Shown piece after piece: positions 10,749-21,718 of a DNA stretch of 64,000 nt. Position numbers and translations under genes: made by a program. The stretch's first letter is position 1, and every line of letters begins with the position of its first letter. Below the pieces are notes generated by a model. That model searched no databases and was not told where the DNA came from. It saw nothing but the letters and a program-made list of their open reading frames with translations. Location: positions 231,774,473-231,838,472 of the forward strand of contig CM051462.1 of NCBI GenBank assembly GCA_028095005.1, given 5' to 3'. Origin of the DNA: Rhynchospora pubera. Its lineage: Eukaryota > Streptophyta > Magnoliopsida > Poales > Cyperaceae.

Positions 10749-13700
10749 ATGGAGACACAACAGCAGCGGGAGGTGGCGGCGCTGGAGAAAGGCGCCGCCT
10801 GTTGCGCCTGGAATTTCTGTGGCCAGCGTCTCGCCGTCGGCTCCTTCGACGGCGCCGTCTCCGTCTACGACTCCCACGACTCCTCTCCCGCCTCCTCTCC
10901 TTCTCACAACTGGAAGGCGAGTTATTATTTCAACTCCCAATCTGACAAATGTACTCTTACTTTTTAATCTTTTTTCCATTTTTTGTATTTATCTTTTTTC
11001 TAATTGATGGTACCACATACAGGTGCACACAAATGGCATTTCCAGTGTGGTGTGGCTTCCTCCTGAAGCGGGTGATGCCATAGCATGTGTCTGTGTTGAT
11101 GGTACATTTTCCATTTGGGAGGAAGTTGGACAAGGTCTCAATATGTTTTTCTAATCTTATGCTTCTTATTTTTTTTTTTAAAAAAAAAAACAATGTTGAT
11201 AGTAGATGGTTAGAGGTTGCTATTCACTTTTTTTTTTTTTACCCTTTTGTTCTATAATTTCCTCTCGTAGCTGATCAGACAATTACATGGAAGAGGTGCT
11301 TCCTATTAGAAAGCAGCAGCTGTCGCATGTTGGATGTAAACTTTAGAGTGTTTTCGACTGGCCTGAAAATGGTATTTCTTATTTTAAGTTATTCTTTTGA
11401 TGAGAACTGTCAAAAAGGGAAGGCCTTAAATAATTTTGGGTATACCAAATCAATATCTAAAGCATAAATTACTGTTTTCAGCCAAAATCTGTCAAGAGGG
11501 GCTCAAAATAACTTTCATGGTTCGAATGCATTATTTGAACTTTTTAAAAATGGCATAATTTTGGAGGTAAATATAATTTTGATAAAACATTGTTGAAATT
11601 TATAAAAAATGCCTTTACATGAGTGCTGAGTTTTTGCTGGTTGGTTTGCACTTTCTAGTTTATGGAAGGCACGCATACTTATTTCCTATTTACTCTGATA
11701 ATGTTGCTGTACTCTTATTTCTTTTTTTTTAACTATATATTTTTATTATATTCATGTCAGAGTAGATAACTGCATATTCTGATGGCCATGTGAAGATTTT
11801 TGAGCTTTTGGATTCATTAGATTTAGACAAATGGCAGCTTCAGGTTTGACTTTGATAATCCTTGTGTTTGTTTTACATCATTTTGGACTGTCTATGGTAT
11901 TAATTTAATTTATTAATTAGCATTAGTTTTACGATCAAAGAAAAGACCCAAAATTGGCTTTTTGGTGCTATTCATGGGGATAGCTTTCTGTCACCACTTA
12001 TATACAAATCTTCTGGTGAACATGTAATATGAACTATGCCAACTGGAAAGGTGAACTATAAACATTTATTGCTGAACTAATTAATTACATCAAGTAATTT
12101 GTTTGCTTCACTTTATAATTGGAAGATCTCGGTAGTAAATCCTTGGGTTGATTTTTAATTTTAGTGGGGCTTGGGAAAAGGATCTCATTAGAGCTAAGGG
12201 GTAAATCTTCAATTTCTACAAATATTAGCAGTTATCTTGAAATTTGTTGGATCTTAAGTTGATAGCATGAAAATAATTCCATTTTTTTTTTATTAACAAG
12301 TGGTAAGCTGTGGTTTCTTTACTGATCCTGAGCTGCAGAAGATCTAAGTTTACCATGTTAATGTGACATTGTCTCCTTTGTTTTGGTATTTTTTTTATTT
12401 ATATTTGCCACCAAGAACAATCCATCCATAATATAATGTAATCTTGTAATGTGCATTATTTTCCTCTTAAGTAATATGTTAAAATCACCAATATTCCTTG
12501 TTTTACTTCTTCAAGTGCCAAAGAGTAGTTTCTGGCTATTTTGAAGTAAATTATGATGTTTTATTTGCTTTTTGGTGTTTTTTACGGTGTTTATAGATTT
12601 GTGAATGTGCATGTTATTGTGTTTTGAATTTGCTGAGGTAAGCATGAAATTGATCCCAATTTTCTGGCAGTCAGATTTCCAAAACGTGGTTGATTCAGTC
12701 TCAAGGTTTGGGAATTATAATTGTTCATCTGCATCCATTGCTTGGAAGCCAAGGGAAGCACAACATCTGCAGGCCCCGGCAAGTTTTGTTATTGGTTTTA
12801 ATTCAGATTCTTCCCAACTCAACTCCTCAAAGGTACAAACCTCTTTCCAAATTTTAAACTTGCCATATAGTCATGCCCTTCATGAAGATAGCATACAACA
12901 CAGGAATTAACATCTTTGCACCTGGTATGGTTATGCTTGAAAATGTCGGTTGCTGTTTGCAGATTTTGTAAAACATTGAATCTAGTTGCCAGAATAATAA
13001 CCTAAATACTACATTTACAAGTATATAATGCATTTAGTTTTATGTTGAAGATGTGGTTGGCTTGTGCATAAACTGTAGAATTTTGATTTGCCAGCATTAA
13101 ATTTAAATTGATTATTTTACAAGTTAAAATACATACAGCAATGGTATAACAAACATTCAGTAATTTTCCGTATATATATTCAATATAAGTGAAAGATAGT
13201 TGCTTAAACTTTCAAATCTAAAATTTAACAGATTTGGGAGTTTGATGAGGCACGTAATCGGTGGGTCCTGGTTGGAGAGCTTGCTTTGCCAGAAGAGAAG
13301 GGTGATGGCGTAAATGCTTTAGCATGGGCCCCAAACATTGGCAGGTTACACTGTATTAAGAAAGCCTATGAGCATTTGTTATTAATCGCTTTAGTTCGAA
13401 ATTTCTCTTTGGTTTCTGGTACCATTCGGTTTACCTGTGGCCCCAAACATTAGTCTTTAGTATTTGCAAACACTACCAGTAAATAATATTCCATTTGCTG
13501 GTGAAAGGGCTTACGTTAGGCTATTTAAGAGATCTGATGCATGATTTTCAATAGATGGGCAAATAATTTAAGAATTACAAGTATACCCAAACAGATAATA
13601 CTGGAATGTATGCCAGAATTATAAAGTGCGATGTAGTACACAGATGTACTGGTCTATATCAGCCAAAGTTTAAAGTTGCATGATATAACTCCCATTTTAT

Positions 13701-14559
13701 TATTCATCTTATAAAGCTCCTAGCATTTCAACCCAGAAAAATAGGGGATGTTTGATCAAGATCTGACTGTGTAGATGGGATTAAGAGTAATGCACAAATC
13801 AAAGTTCTATTATCCTCTTTTTATGATAAAGATTGTATAATCTTATATTGGTTGCTTCATTTGTGGCCCTACTGGATTCATTTAGTTCAAAATTCTTTCT
13901 AACTTTTGTTTCTTTTTTCTTTACATTAGGCCATATGAAATAATAGCTGTTGCAAGTTACAAAGGAATTGCAATATGGCATGTTGGACTCAACCCTGGAT
14001 CAGATGGAAGGCTGTCAACAAAAAAGGTGGCATTGCTCTCTGGCCATGATGGCGAGGTATAATTATTTGCCTATGGAAAAATTGTTTGCAGTTTCATTAT
14101 ACTCCCTGCATGATGCCAAAAATGTTTCCTTTTTGTCCACTCAGCATGATTTTATCATCGATCTGTTGTCCTGTTTTCTCACAAGTACGAGAGGATGCAT
14201 GGAAATGCATATGATGATATTTCTCTACAAGGAAAAAATGCAGGTTAATATTGGCACTTCCAAAGAAATTACGACGGGGCTTAAATATATTTATCATCAC
14301 TTAGAGGGCTGCACAATAAATTTGTTGCAGGCTATATATGATTTGGGGCGCACTTTGAATTTTTCTTTGTTTATTATTCTGCTAAATGTTGCTTGTTTTC
14401 TGATTGGGTGAGTAGCAGGTTTGGCAGTTGGATTGGGACATGAGCGGCATGACACTGGCATCTACAGGAGATGACGGTATGGTTCGGCTCTGGCAGTGCA
14501 ACTTGAATGGGGTCTGGCACGAGCAGGCTGCACTTGACTGCGGCACAGTTCAAACTTAG
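10749..14559 (+). CDS. SEH1: Nucleoporin SEH1 (WD40 repeat protein)
   Basis: SEH1 is a WD40 beta-propeller of the Nup107-160 nuclear pore subcomplex and is shared with the SEA/GATOR2 complex. I assembled eight exons: 10749-10916, 11023-11134, 11271-11371, 11766-11843, 12671-12832, 13232-13344, 13930-14056 and 14419-14559, giving 333 residues, close to plant SEH1 proteins. Diagnostic blocks are CCAWNFCGQRLAVGSFDG, VVWLPPEAGDAIACVCVDG, SIWEE, ITAYSDGHVKIFELL, IWEFDEARNRW, ALAWAPNIGRPYEIIAVAS, KGIAIWHVGL, LLSGHDGEVWQLDWDMSG and TLASTGDDGMVRLW. Phases agree at every junction. The first intron fits only if its donor is GC (AAG then GCGAGT) and its acceptor AG at 11022. A GT alternative at 10957 (after GACAAAT) breaks the frame. 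An upstream in-frame GTG at 10728 is not needed. A hAT-like element sits just upstream. Confidence 0.94.
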
Positions 14560-15195
14560 AAATCTATGTTTTGTAGGTCAGATATAAATGCTAGTGCTAA
14601 TGGAAAATTGTATGTTTTGTTGTAAGTTACAAATATGCTGATCGATTTCTTCGGAGGGATTATGGAAAGACTGTTTACTGTTTAGCACTTGTTACTGTAG
14701 GACCTAGTTATTTTATCCAACGTCTTTTTTCATTTTGAGGAATGTCTTTATACCAGTTATGTTGATCGTGCTTCACGGATAAAATGATTGTTTCTGAAAC
14801 AAACATTAAGAAAAGAAAATTTTTTACAGGAAAGGATCCAGAAAATTATTGAAGTGCTAAATGGTTACTGTAATATGATTTTAATAATATATAACTGAGG
14901 CTAAAAGAAATTTGTACTTGAATAAAAATTACAGGGTCTAAAGGAAAATTTTATCAATCTGAAGTTCTGAACTAGTGAAAAGGGTATGGATTTTCTCCTC
15001 CATATTCGACATGGTGCAAACTGCGAAGTGTTGATGTGTTCGTGTCATGTCAGACCTGTAGACCGTAAAAAAATTGCAAGAAAAAGTAAATAAAATAAAA
15101 TATAATTTATAATTTGTAGCTTGTTATTTTTTGTGGTAGATAGTATTCTCTTTTGTCAAAAGCTTCGTGTTTCAGTCTTCCACTCTCAGAAACTT
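14560..15195. other. SEH1 3' region and spacer
   Basis: This holds the probable SEH1 3' UTR and AT-rich spacer. No other gene is seen. CAGAAACTT at 15187-15195 is the left target-site duplication of the following element. Confidence 0.45.
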
Positions 15196-15755
15196 GGGCT
15201 TTTTTCTTAAAGGGCATAAATGTTCTTTGAAATATCAAAAGGGCTCCGTACTATAAAAATTTTCCAAAAGGGCTCGTAATCTGCCAAATAGAGATTTTAT
15301 AAAGAGCATTAAAAAATAATATTTTCTTTTTACTCATCCAATTTTTTCGCTAGTTAATGGTTTCAATGTTTAAATATTTATTATGATATGATGGCGTCGA
15401 TGAAATATTTAATTGCTCAAATTGAATTTTAAATGAAAATTTTCAGTTTTCAAAATATATGTTTCAAGAAAAATAACAAGGTAGACATCTATTCGGTTCA
15501 ATATTCAATTTCCGACGGTAACATAAGGATTTAGAGACACATAGGACATCCGATTTAAAATATACGGCTAGATCTAAGGCTCAAATAAATTTTTTTCATT
15601 CCGAAAAACAAAAATCCAAGACCAAGAGGCAGGACATAACCCGCAGGCCGCAGCGCAGATGCCATGACCAATTGACCATGAGCCTTTTGGAAATTTATGT
15701 ACGAAGCCCTCTTTGATATTTAAAATGAAAGTTCGGTTCTTTCAGAAAAAAATCC
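15196..15755. mobile_element. Non-autonomous Mutator-like element (560 bp)
   Basis: Long imperfect terminal inverted repeats of about 75 bp are visible. The left end runs GGGCTTTTTTCTTAAAGGGC then ATAAATG..GAAATATCAAAAGGGCT, and the right end, read inward, runs GGATTTTTTTCTGAAAGAACC then TTTAAATATCAAAGAGGGCT. The flanks are a perfect 9-bp direct repeat, CAGAAACTT, at 15187-15195 and 15756-15764. Long TIRs beginning with GG plus a 9-bp duplication identify the Mutator superfamily. No transposase is encoded. Confidence 0.88.
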
Positions 15756-15764
15756 CAGAAACTT

Positions 15765-16459
15765 CTAGAATCGATTAGTCAAACTTTCTTCAGATTTTCT
15801 AACTTGTATCACTGCAAGTCTGCATGCAAAGCGGAGCCACACGCATCAGCCTGCCAACGCAGTGCAAATGTCGCCATTTGTTTGTGTATTTGTCACTATT
15901 TGATACAAATCCATCCATCTATTCTTCCGAGTTCCGACTGTATTTCAGGAGCGCCACATGATTTTCTGCACGACTGTATCCGCATAAAATCTTTCGTAAT
16001 TTTTACTCGGCTGTGCATTTACCTTTTTTTCAAATGGCTGAAAGCCAGCGTCGTGTGCTTTGCTTACGGCCTCATCTCTTGCTCGTGGGACCCAGTCGTA
16101 GGATCTCCAGAAATATCACGCGACTAATTAGAATCACCCATGTGGCACCTTCCTCATCCACGCCTTCCTTCCGGATATTCTCACCACCAAATTTACCCTT
16201 CCCTTCCCCGCCACGTCTCCCCATCTCCCACCGTCCGATCTCCCCCTGCCTCTTTACATACCCTCCGATCTACCCGTTTAAACTCCCGCTTTAAATATTT
16301 ATTACTCCTCTGTTTCCCCAACCGCACCAAATTTTTGTGTCTACTTAACTTAGCTTAGCAGTTAGCACCAAACAAAAAATAAAAACAAAAGAAATTCTTC
16401 TTCTCTCGATCAAGCTCGACCTTGTAATTCTTGCACCAAGGTTGAAATAGTGGTGAGAA
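15765..16459 (+). promoter_or_regulatory. SIG5 promoter and 5' leader region
   Basis: No other gene is seen here. A CACGTC motif with an ACGT core lies at 16212-16217; such sites are bound by bZIP factors like HY5, and Arabidopsis SIG5 is known to respond to blue light. A weak TATA-like TTTAAATATTTATTA lies at about 16291-16305 and an A-rich leader precedes the ATG. The regulatory role is inferred only. Confidence 0.35.
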
Positions 16460-19406
16460 ATGGGATCTGCTGCCGTTCAAGCTCCGTTCGTCCCTGTGCG
16501 GCGGTGCTCGCCGCCGCTCCGTCGTCCTTTCCTCTTACTGACCCTCAACTCGAGCCATTCTTCGTCGGTTCGATCGGTCAGGTGCTCGGCTCTGACATCT
16601 CCAGCTGCAAAGGTAAAAAGTCCGAGAAAGAAGAGCCTCTCGAAAGGAAGTACGAAGCAATCCAAAAGAGTTCATGCTGTGTCACTGGAAGCGGGGCCTG
16701 CCTCTGTCTCTTCTTCATCACAGAATACTGAGTTGAATTATGATGAAGTGGCGGAGCAATTGGAGAATATTTACAAGCTTAGTCCTGCTAAAGTAGTGGA
16801 GAAAATTGGGGAGGGGCAAGATGGGGAATTCGGAGGGATGAGGTTGGTTCGAGGCAAGAGGAGAAAGGCAAAGCGACTGAGCATGGAGAAGCGAGTGGCT
16901 GTGAAAAGGAAGAAGAATGAAGAAAGAATAGTTGAAGATAACTATGAGGGATTGTTGCGAGAAAACCTTGTTTTGTGGAATTTGAGTGGTGCGGATTGGA
17001 AGATGATGAAGATCCCGCCAGTTCTTAAGTTCGCCGAGCAGACAAAATTGTTTAAGCTCATGCAACCCATGAAGGTTAGGTTTTGATTTGACATTTATTA
17101 AGCTCATGAACATGAATCTAAAGATAATGTGTCAATGATCTAACGGATGATGTTCGCTGCATAATGTGATCTTCTGGGTTTACTAAAGACCTTTATATGA
17201 TCTTGCGATAGCAGTGCCGATACTGTTATTTGACTAGGCTTAATGGGTACAAGTTTAATTAACCCAATCAGTACCTCTGTTCATGTTAATTCACGGTTTG
17301 GTTATCATCAAACTTTGAAAGTGCGTTGAAATATTAAGATATGACCAAATGATAAAAGCAACAAACACAAATGCAGCTCACCAATGTGCCATGTCATGTT
17401 GTGTACCAATCGTAACATACCGGGATAATAATAAAGACATTTGGATTACTTTTTACAGGCAATAAATGAGTTGAAGGAGAGCTTAAGAAACGATCTGCAA
17501 CGAGAGCCATCTGATGGAGAGCTTGCAGCCAAGATAAACATGACTGTCCCAGAATTAGGACGGCATATGAAAGTTGGACAGGCAGCTAGGAATAAACTAA
17601 TAAAGGTACATACAATGTGGCTATATATTTGTTATCATTTGCAAAATGATATGCATTGCGAACGTTTCATGCTTTTTTGTAACTTGTCGAGATAGAAATT
17701 GTTCTTTGCTCCTGCAGAAAGAGAATATCAAAAGTACAATGAGAAAAGGACAACTTGAGGGTATAATTTACTCGACGATCCCATCCTCTAAATAATCTAC
17801 CACCTATATCTAATCCCATCTTCTAAATAATTTTTTGAATAATATCCAAAATTTACTTATTTTAGGAAAAAGACAACTTGAGTGTTATTTACAATAAGCA
17901 AGGATCATTTAATATGCAGAATAATTGTCATAGTTTTTACTTTTTAGGGTCATATGCCACTTTGGTAGTTCAAGCCACCATGGAATTGTCCTTTCTATAA
18001 ATTTCTCTTCCATCATTGCTCTGATATGTATAGAATACTAAAGGACACCATTCCCATTTGCAGCACAATCTACGGCTAGTAATATATGCTATCAACAAGC
18101 ACTTCGCTGAGTTCGCTACAAATGAAAGATTCGACGACTTGTGCCAGGCTGGCATGAACGGTCTTATCACTTCCATCGATAGGTTCGAGCTGAAGCGAGG
18201 ATTACGATTATCAACATATGGCCTCCTCTGGATCAGGCATTCTATTATTCGATCCATACCCGCCTCCAGCTTCACCCGTTATCCCCATACATTTCAATCA
18301 GTATGTACCAGACAAGCTCTTGTTGTTTGTATTTATTCAAGATTGTGTAATTTTACTTGAAGTCTTTCCATTGGTTCTTATATAAGAGGAATTTCATGCC
18401 GAACAAGTGAATAAAATATGGTGTTTATTCAGCTTATTCCAAATTGAGAAATATGTTTGCTAATTTCTTTTTTTTTATGAAAATCAGATTAAACAAGAGA
18501 TCCAAAAGGCAAAGCTACAACTTCTATTTGAGCTTGGGCGAACGCCCACTGAAGAAGAAATTGCAAAAAAAGTGGGAATTACAAGAGAAAAATATCAAGA
18601 CATAGTAAAGGCGACCAGGCCAGTTTATTCACTTAATGTGAAGCATCCAGTAACACAAGAGGAGTTAATCAATGGAATCACTGACACTTATGGGTTTAGA
18701 GGTGATAAAAGCAGGAGGCAGTCTCCTGCTCTTCTACGGCTTGCTTTAGATGATGTGGTACGTATCAGGATTTTTGTTTCCACTGATGCATGTGTAATTG
18801 TAGTAGTAATTGTTGTCTATCTTGCTTTGCGCTGTTCAATATTTCAATTTGAGGACGTTTAAGTCTCAACAAGATCCTGATCCGTGCGATATATTAGTCA
18901 AACAATTGCGTATCATAGGTTCATGTCAACTAATAGACCATCATCCTACATTAGTTGTCTGATTACAATCAAATGGTTGAACTCAAACCTTAAAAATGTT
19001 TTATCTTTATTTGTCTAAGCCCTGATTTGGCTAATCTAGTTTTGAGGAGAATCAATTCTATACACTACTGAAGAAGAACCCAAACTAGCATTGGTCTGTA
19101 TATGGTTCCATAATTCCAAACTGAAGAGAACCCAAACTTAAAAAGTTTGGTAAAACTTCCCAATTAAACCCCAGATCATTTATTCATTTTTTTTCTTATG
19201 ATGTTATGCAGTTAGATTCACTGAGGCCTAAGGAGAATATAGTAATAAGACAGAGATATGGATTAGATGGCAAGGGAGAGCGCACATTATCTGAAATTGC
19301 AGGAAATCTCAATATCACAAAAGAGATGGTGCGCAAGCACGAACTCAAGGCTTTTATGAAGCTTAAGCACCCAGCTCGCCTCGACTATTTGCGCAAATAC
19401 ATCTGA
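16460..19406 (+). CDS. SIG5: Chloroplast RNA polymerase sigma factor SIG5
   Basis: A nuclear-encoded sigma-70 factor that gives promoter specificity to the plastid-encoded RNA polymerase; SIG5 in Arabidopsis drives the psbD light-responsive promoter. Five exons: 16460-17074, 17459-17605, 18064-18300, 18488-18757 and 19212-19406, all GT-AG and phase 0, giving 487 residues (Arabidopsis about 517). Residues 1-50 are rich in Ser, Arg and Ala with almost no acids, as in a transit peptide. SIG5-type features are LENIYKLSPAKVVEKI in the N-terminal part, the KVGQAARNKLIKHNLRLVI junction, region 2 (about 255-333) with DLCQAGMNGLITSIDRF, RLSTYGLLWIRHSIIRS and SSFTRYP, region 3 (about 334-400) with LGRTPTEEEIAKKVGITREK, and region 4 (about 424-487) with VIRQRYGLDGKGERTLSEIA and the helix-turn-helix NITKEMVRKHELKAFMKLKH. 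Assignment to SIG5 rather than SIG1-4 or SIG6 rests on NGITD and VRKHE. No breaks are seen. Confidence 0.95.
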
Positions 19407-19570
19407 AAATATGTGGATATAAATTGCAGATTTCTATAATAGATCTCTGCTGTAAATTTTTTGCGTCAATGCTGAGATGGAAAGGAGTTGTATTATAGGC
19501 ATGACAGCGTGTATAGTGTATAGAATACTCATCAATCATACATGGTTATAGAAATGGTGACTATTGGAAC

Positions 19571-20603
19571 CATAGAATTTAGTATCTTAAGATACGCGAT
19601 ACGAATCCCACGATACGGTACGATTCAATGACTGATCGATGCGAATCGTGACCTTTGGATCGCAATCGCAATGAATCGTTAGAATCGTAACGATTCTTTC
19701 GAACGATACTGTATCGTATCGTATCGGACGATACAAACGATACCCTAACAGCCAATAGGAACGCGAAACCTATCTATTTCCGATTAAAAAAATAGAAGCG
19801 ACCTTTTGATTTTCCGCGATAGAGAGAGAGACACAGTCCCTTTGTTACGAAGGAAATACAAGGGACGGAGACGGAGAGAAAACAAAAACCCCAGGTCTCC
19901 AGTAAGCTTGATCGGTGGTCAAGGTGCTTGAATTTCAAGTCGTCGCCTCTTGTCCTCTTTTTACAAGGTGCTCCGTGCTCAATACTCTCTCTATCTAGTA
20001 TAGATTTATTTTTATTGAGTAAATTAAGGTTACTGTTTCGTAATTTTTTTTTCCAAATTTTGTTATAGATTAATAGCGAGGAGTCACTCAATCTTAATGA
20101 TGAAAGTGATGATAGTGGTGGTGCTAATAATGATAGTGATGATGATGTTTAGATATTTAGGTTATCTATTCAATGGATGAAATATCATGAACTTGTTATT
20201 TCCATAATTCCATGCTTATTAGTTGATATTTTTGGTACTTAGTTAAGTTAATATTTTGATGATACGAGAAAATTGGACAATGAAATATTTGTTTTGTTAA
20301 TGTTTTTAATTATTAAGTAGCATTTTGTATGATTTGTCAATTAAGATGTAGATCAATTGAATTTGAATCATTATCTAATGCTCAAAAACACATAGACTTA
20401 TTGTTGCGCAATAAAAAATATGATATAATGTGTTATTAGACCTTTGATTTAATGAATTTAATTTAATATATGTCATAACTACTTATTATAGCTGATTTCA
20501 ATGATAACATAACGTATCTTAAAGCGTATCGATACGATACGCGATACACGATACGATACTTAATGTTACGATACACGATACATTTTACGATTCAACTTCT
20601 ATG
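19571..20603. mobile_element. Second hAT-like element (1,033 bp)
   Basis: The ends are CATAGAATTTAGTATC at 19571 and, inward from 20603, CATAGAAGTTGAATCG. The flanks are a perfect 8-bp duplication, ATTGGAAC, at 19563-19570 and 20604-20611, the hAT signature. Subterminal zones are packed with CGATAC/GTATCG motifs in both orientations. The element is internally deleted: the only coding remnant is a short acidic tail at 20069-20152. It begins about 165 bp after the SIG5 stop codon and may overlap that gene's 3' UTR or terminator. Confidence 0.82.
20069..20152 (+). pseudogene. Acidic C-terminal remnant, probably of the hAT element's transposase
   Basis: A splice-acceptor-like TTATAG precedes 28 open codons reading INSEESLNLNDESDD then SGGANNDSDDDV and TAG. 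Acidic Ser/Asp-rich tails occur at the C-terminus of some hAT transposases. The rest of the gene is missing. Identification is by position and composition only. Confidence 0.4.
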
Positions 20604-20611
20604 ATTGGAAC

Positions 20612-21713
20612 AATTGTGAGGAAGTAGTAGATAGAAAGATGTAGGAAGAGGAATGTTAATTGGTTTTGGGATAGTAAATTCCATGTATATAACCACACAA
20701 TGCTTTAATTTACAGTTTAATAAACCAAAAGTGCACATTCTAATACTTATATCTGGTTCATTGTTTGTGCCCATGCAATTCCTTGCCAACCTGGTTTGAC
20801 AAAAAATCAGTACTGCCATGTTTATGTGGGTATCAGTTGATATAAAGCTGATGCTGGCCCGATTTCAGTATTGGTCCAATCTGGCTTTGGTATGTTTGGT
20901 ACACAAGCAAACAACCAGTTCGCGAACTAGTGGAACCCAACTGTTGAACAAACTAGATTTTTCAATACCAGCTCCGCTGGAACCAATAGTTATGGCAGTG
21001 TTCATGAGTTAGTTTATGCTGTTTCCACTTTCCAGGAGAGTTTCGGTTACTTGTATATAGTGTGCACTGCTTATAATATAAGATAGATACAAATTATACA
21101 GGTGTTATTACAGTGTAAAATTTAACAAAAAAGGAGAAGTAAATACAATTTAGGGAAAAGTCAGTCATACACCTTTCAAATTTTACCAACTTTAAGTTTT
21201 TTTATTTTGGAAATATCCCAGCTTCCAACGATTTATCTTCTTTTTTATTTCCCCCTTTCCTCCTAATATTAGAAATTACGAGCAAATACAGTGCTAATAT
21301 GCTATATTTTTTTCCCTTCTAAAGATTTTTCGCTGCTGGAGTAAGTTTCTGTTTGTCTATTCGGTCAATTACTAAGTTCGTCCCTAGGAGAAATTGATTT
21401 GTCGTACTCAATGAACGCACACGGGATAAAGGCTCTCAAGTTCCTGTAACATCAAATATTTCACTATAAAATGTAAAGCAACTGAGTAAATTCAATAGCA
21501 TATGACTGTAAAAACGTAGCAAATGGTGTATATACCAGTATTAAATTTGTGATATGGGTGGTCTCAAGAAGATAGGTGCTTTTCGAGCTGAACAGAATAA
21601 TATCAAAATATCAGAAATTTAGTTATCAGATAAAAGATATATTATATAAAAAGATGTAATGATGATTGAACAATACTAATAATAAATAATACTTACTTTT
21701 TCAGTCGCCAAAT
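20612..21713. other. Spacer left of the retrotransposon
   Basis: No gene is seen. About 20810-20885 resembles 56590-56685 on the far side of the retrotransposon, and GTATGTTTGG plus CCAGTTCGCGAAC motifs at 20890-20930 recur in inverted order at about 56461-56505, so dispersed MITE-like repeats are present. Confidence 0.4.
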
Positions 21714-21718
21714 ATTCG
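21714..21718. repeat. Left 5-bp target-site duplication of the retrotransposon
   Basis: ATTCG directly precedes the TG of the 5' LTR and is repeated after the CA of the 3' LTR. Five bp is the usual Ty3/gypsy duplication size. Confidence 0.9.

Noticed and set aside
10957..10962. GT donor at GACAAAT/GTACTC for SEH1 intron 1
   Set aside because: It ends in phase 1 while exon 2 must enter in phase 0, and it would add residues absent from SEH1 proteins.
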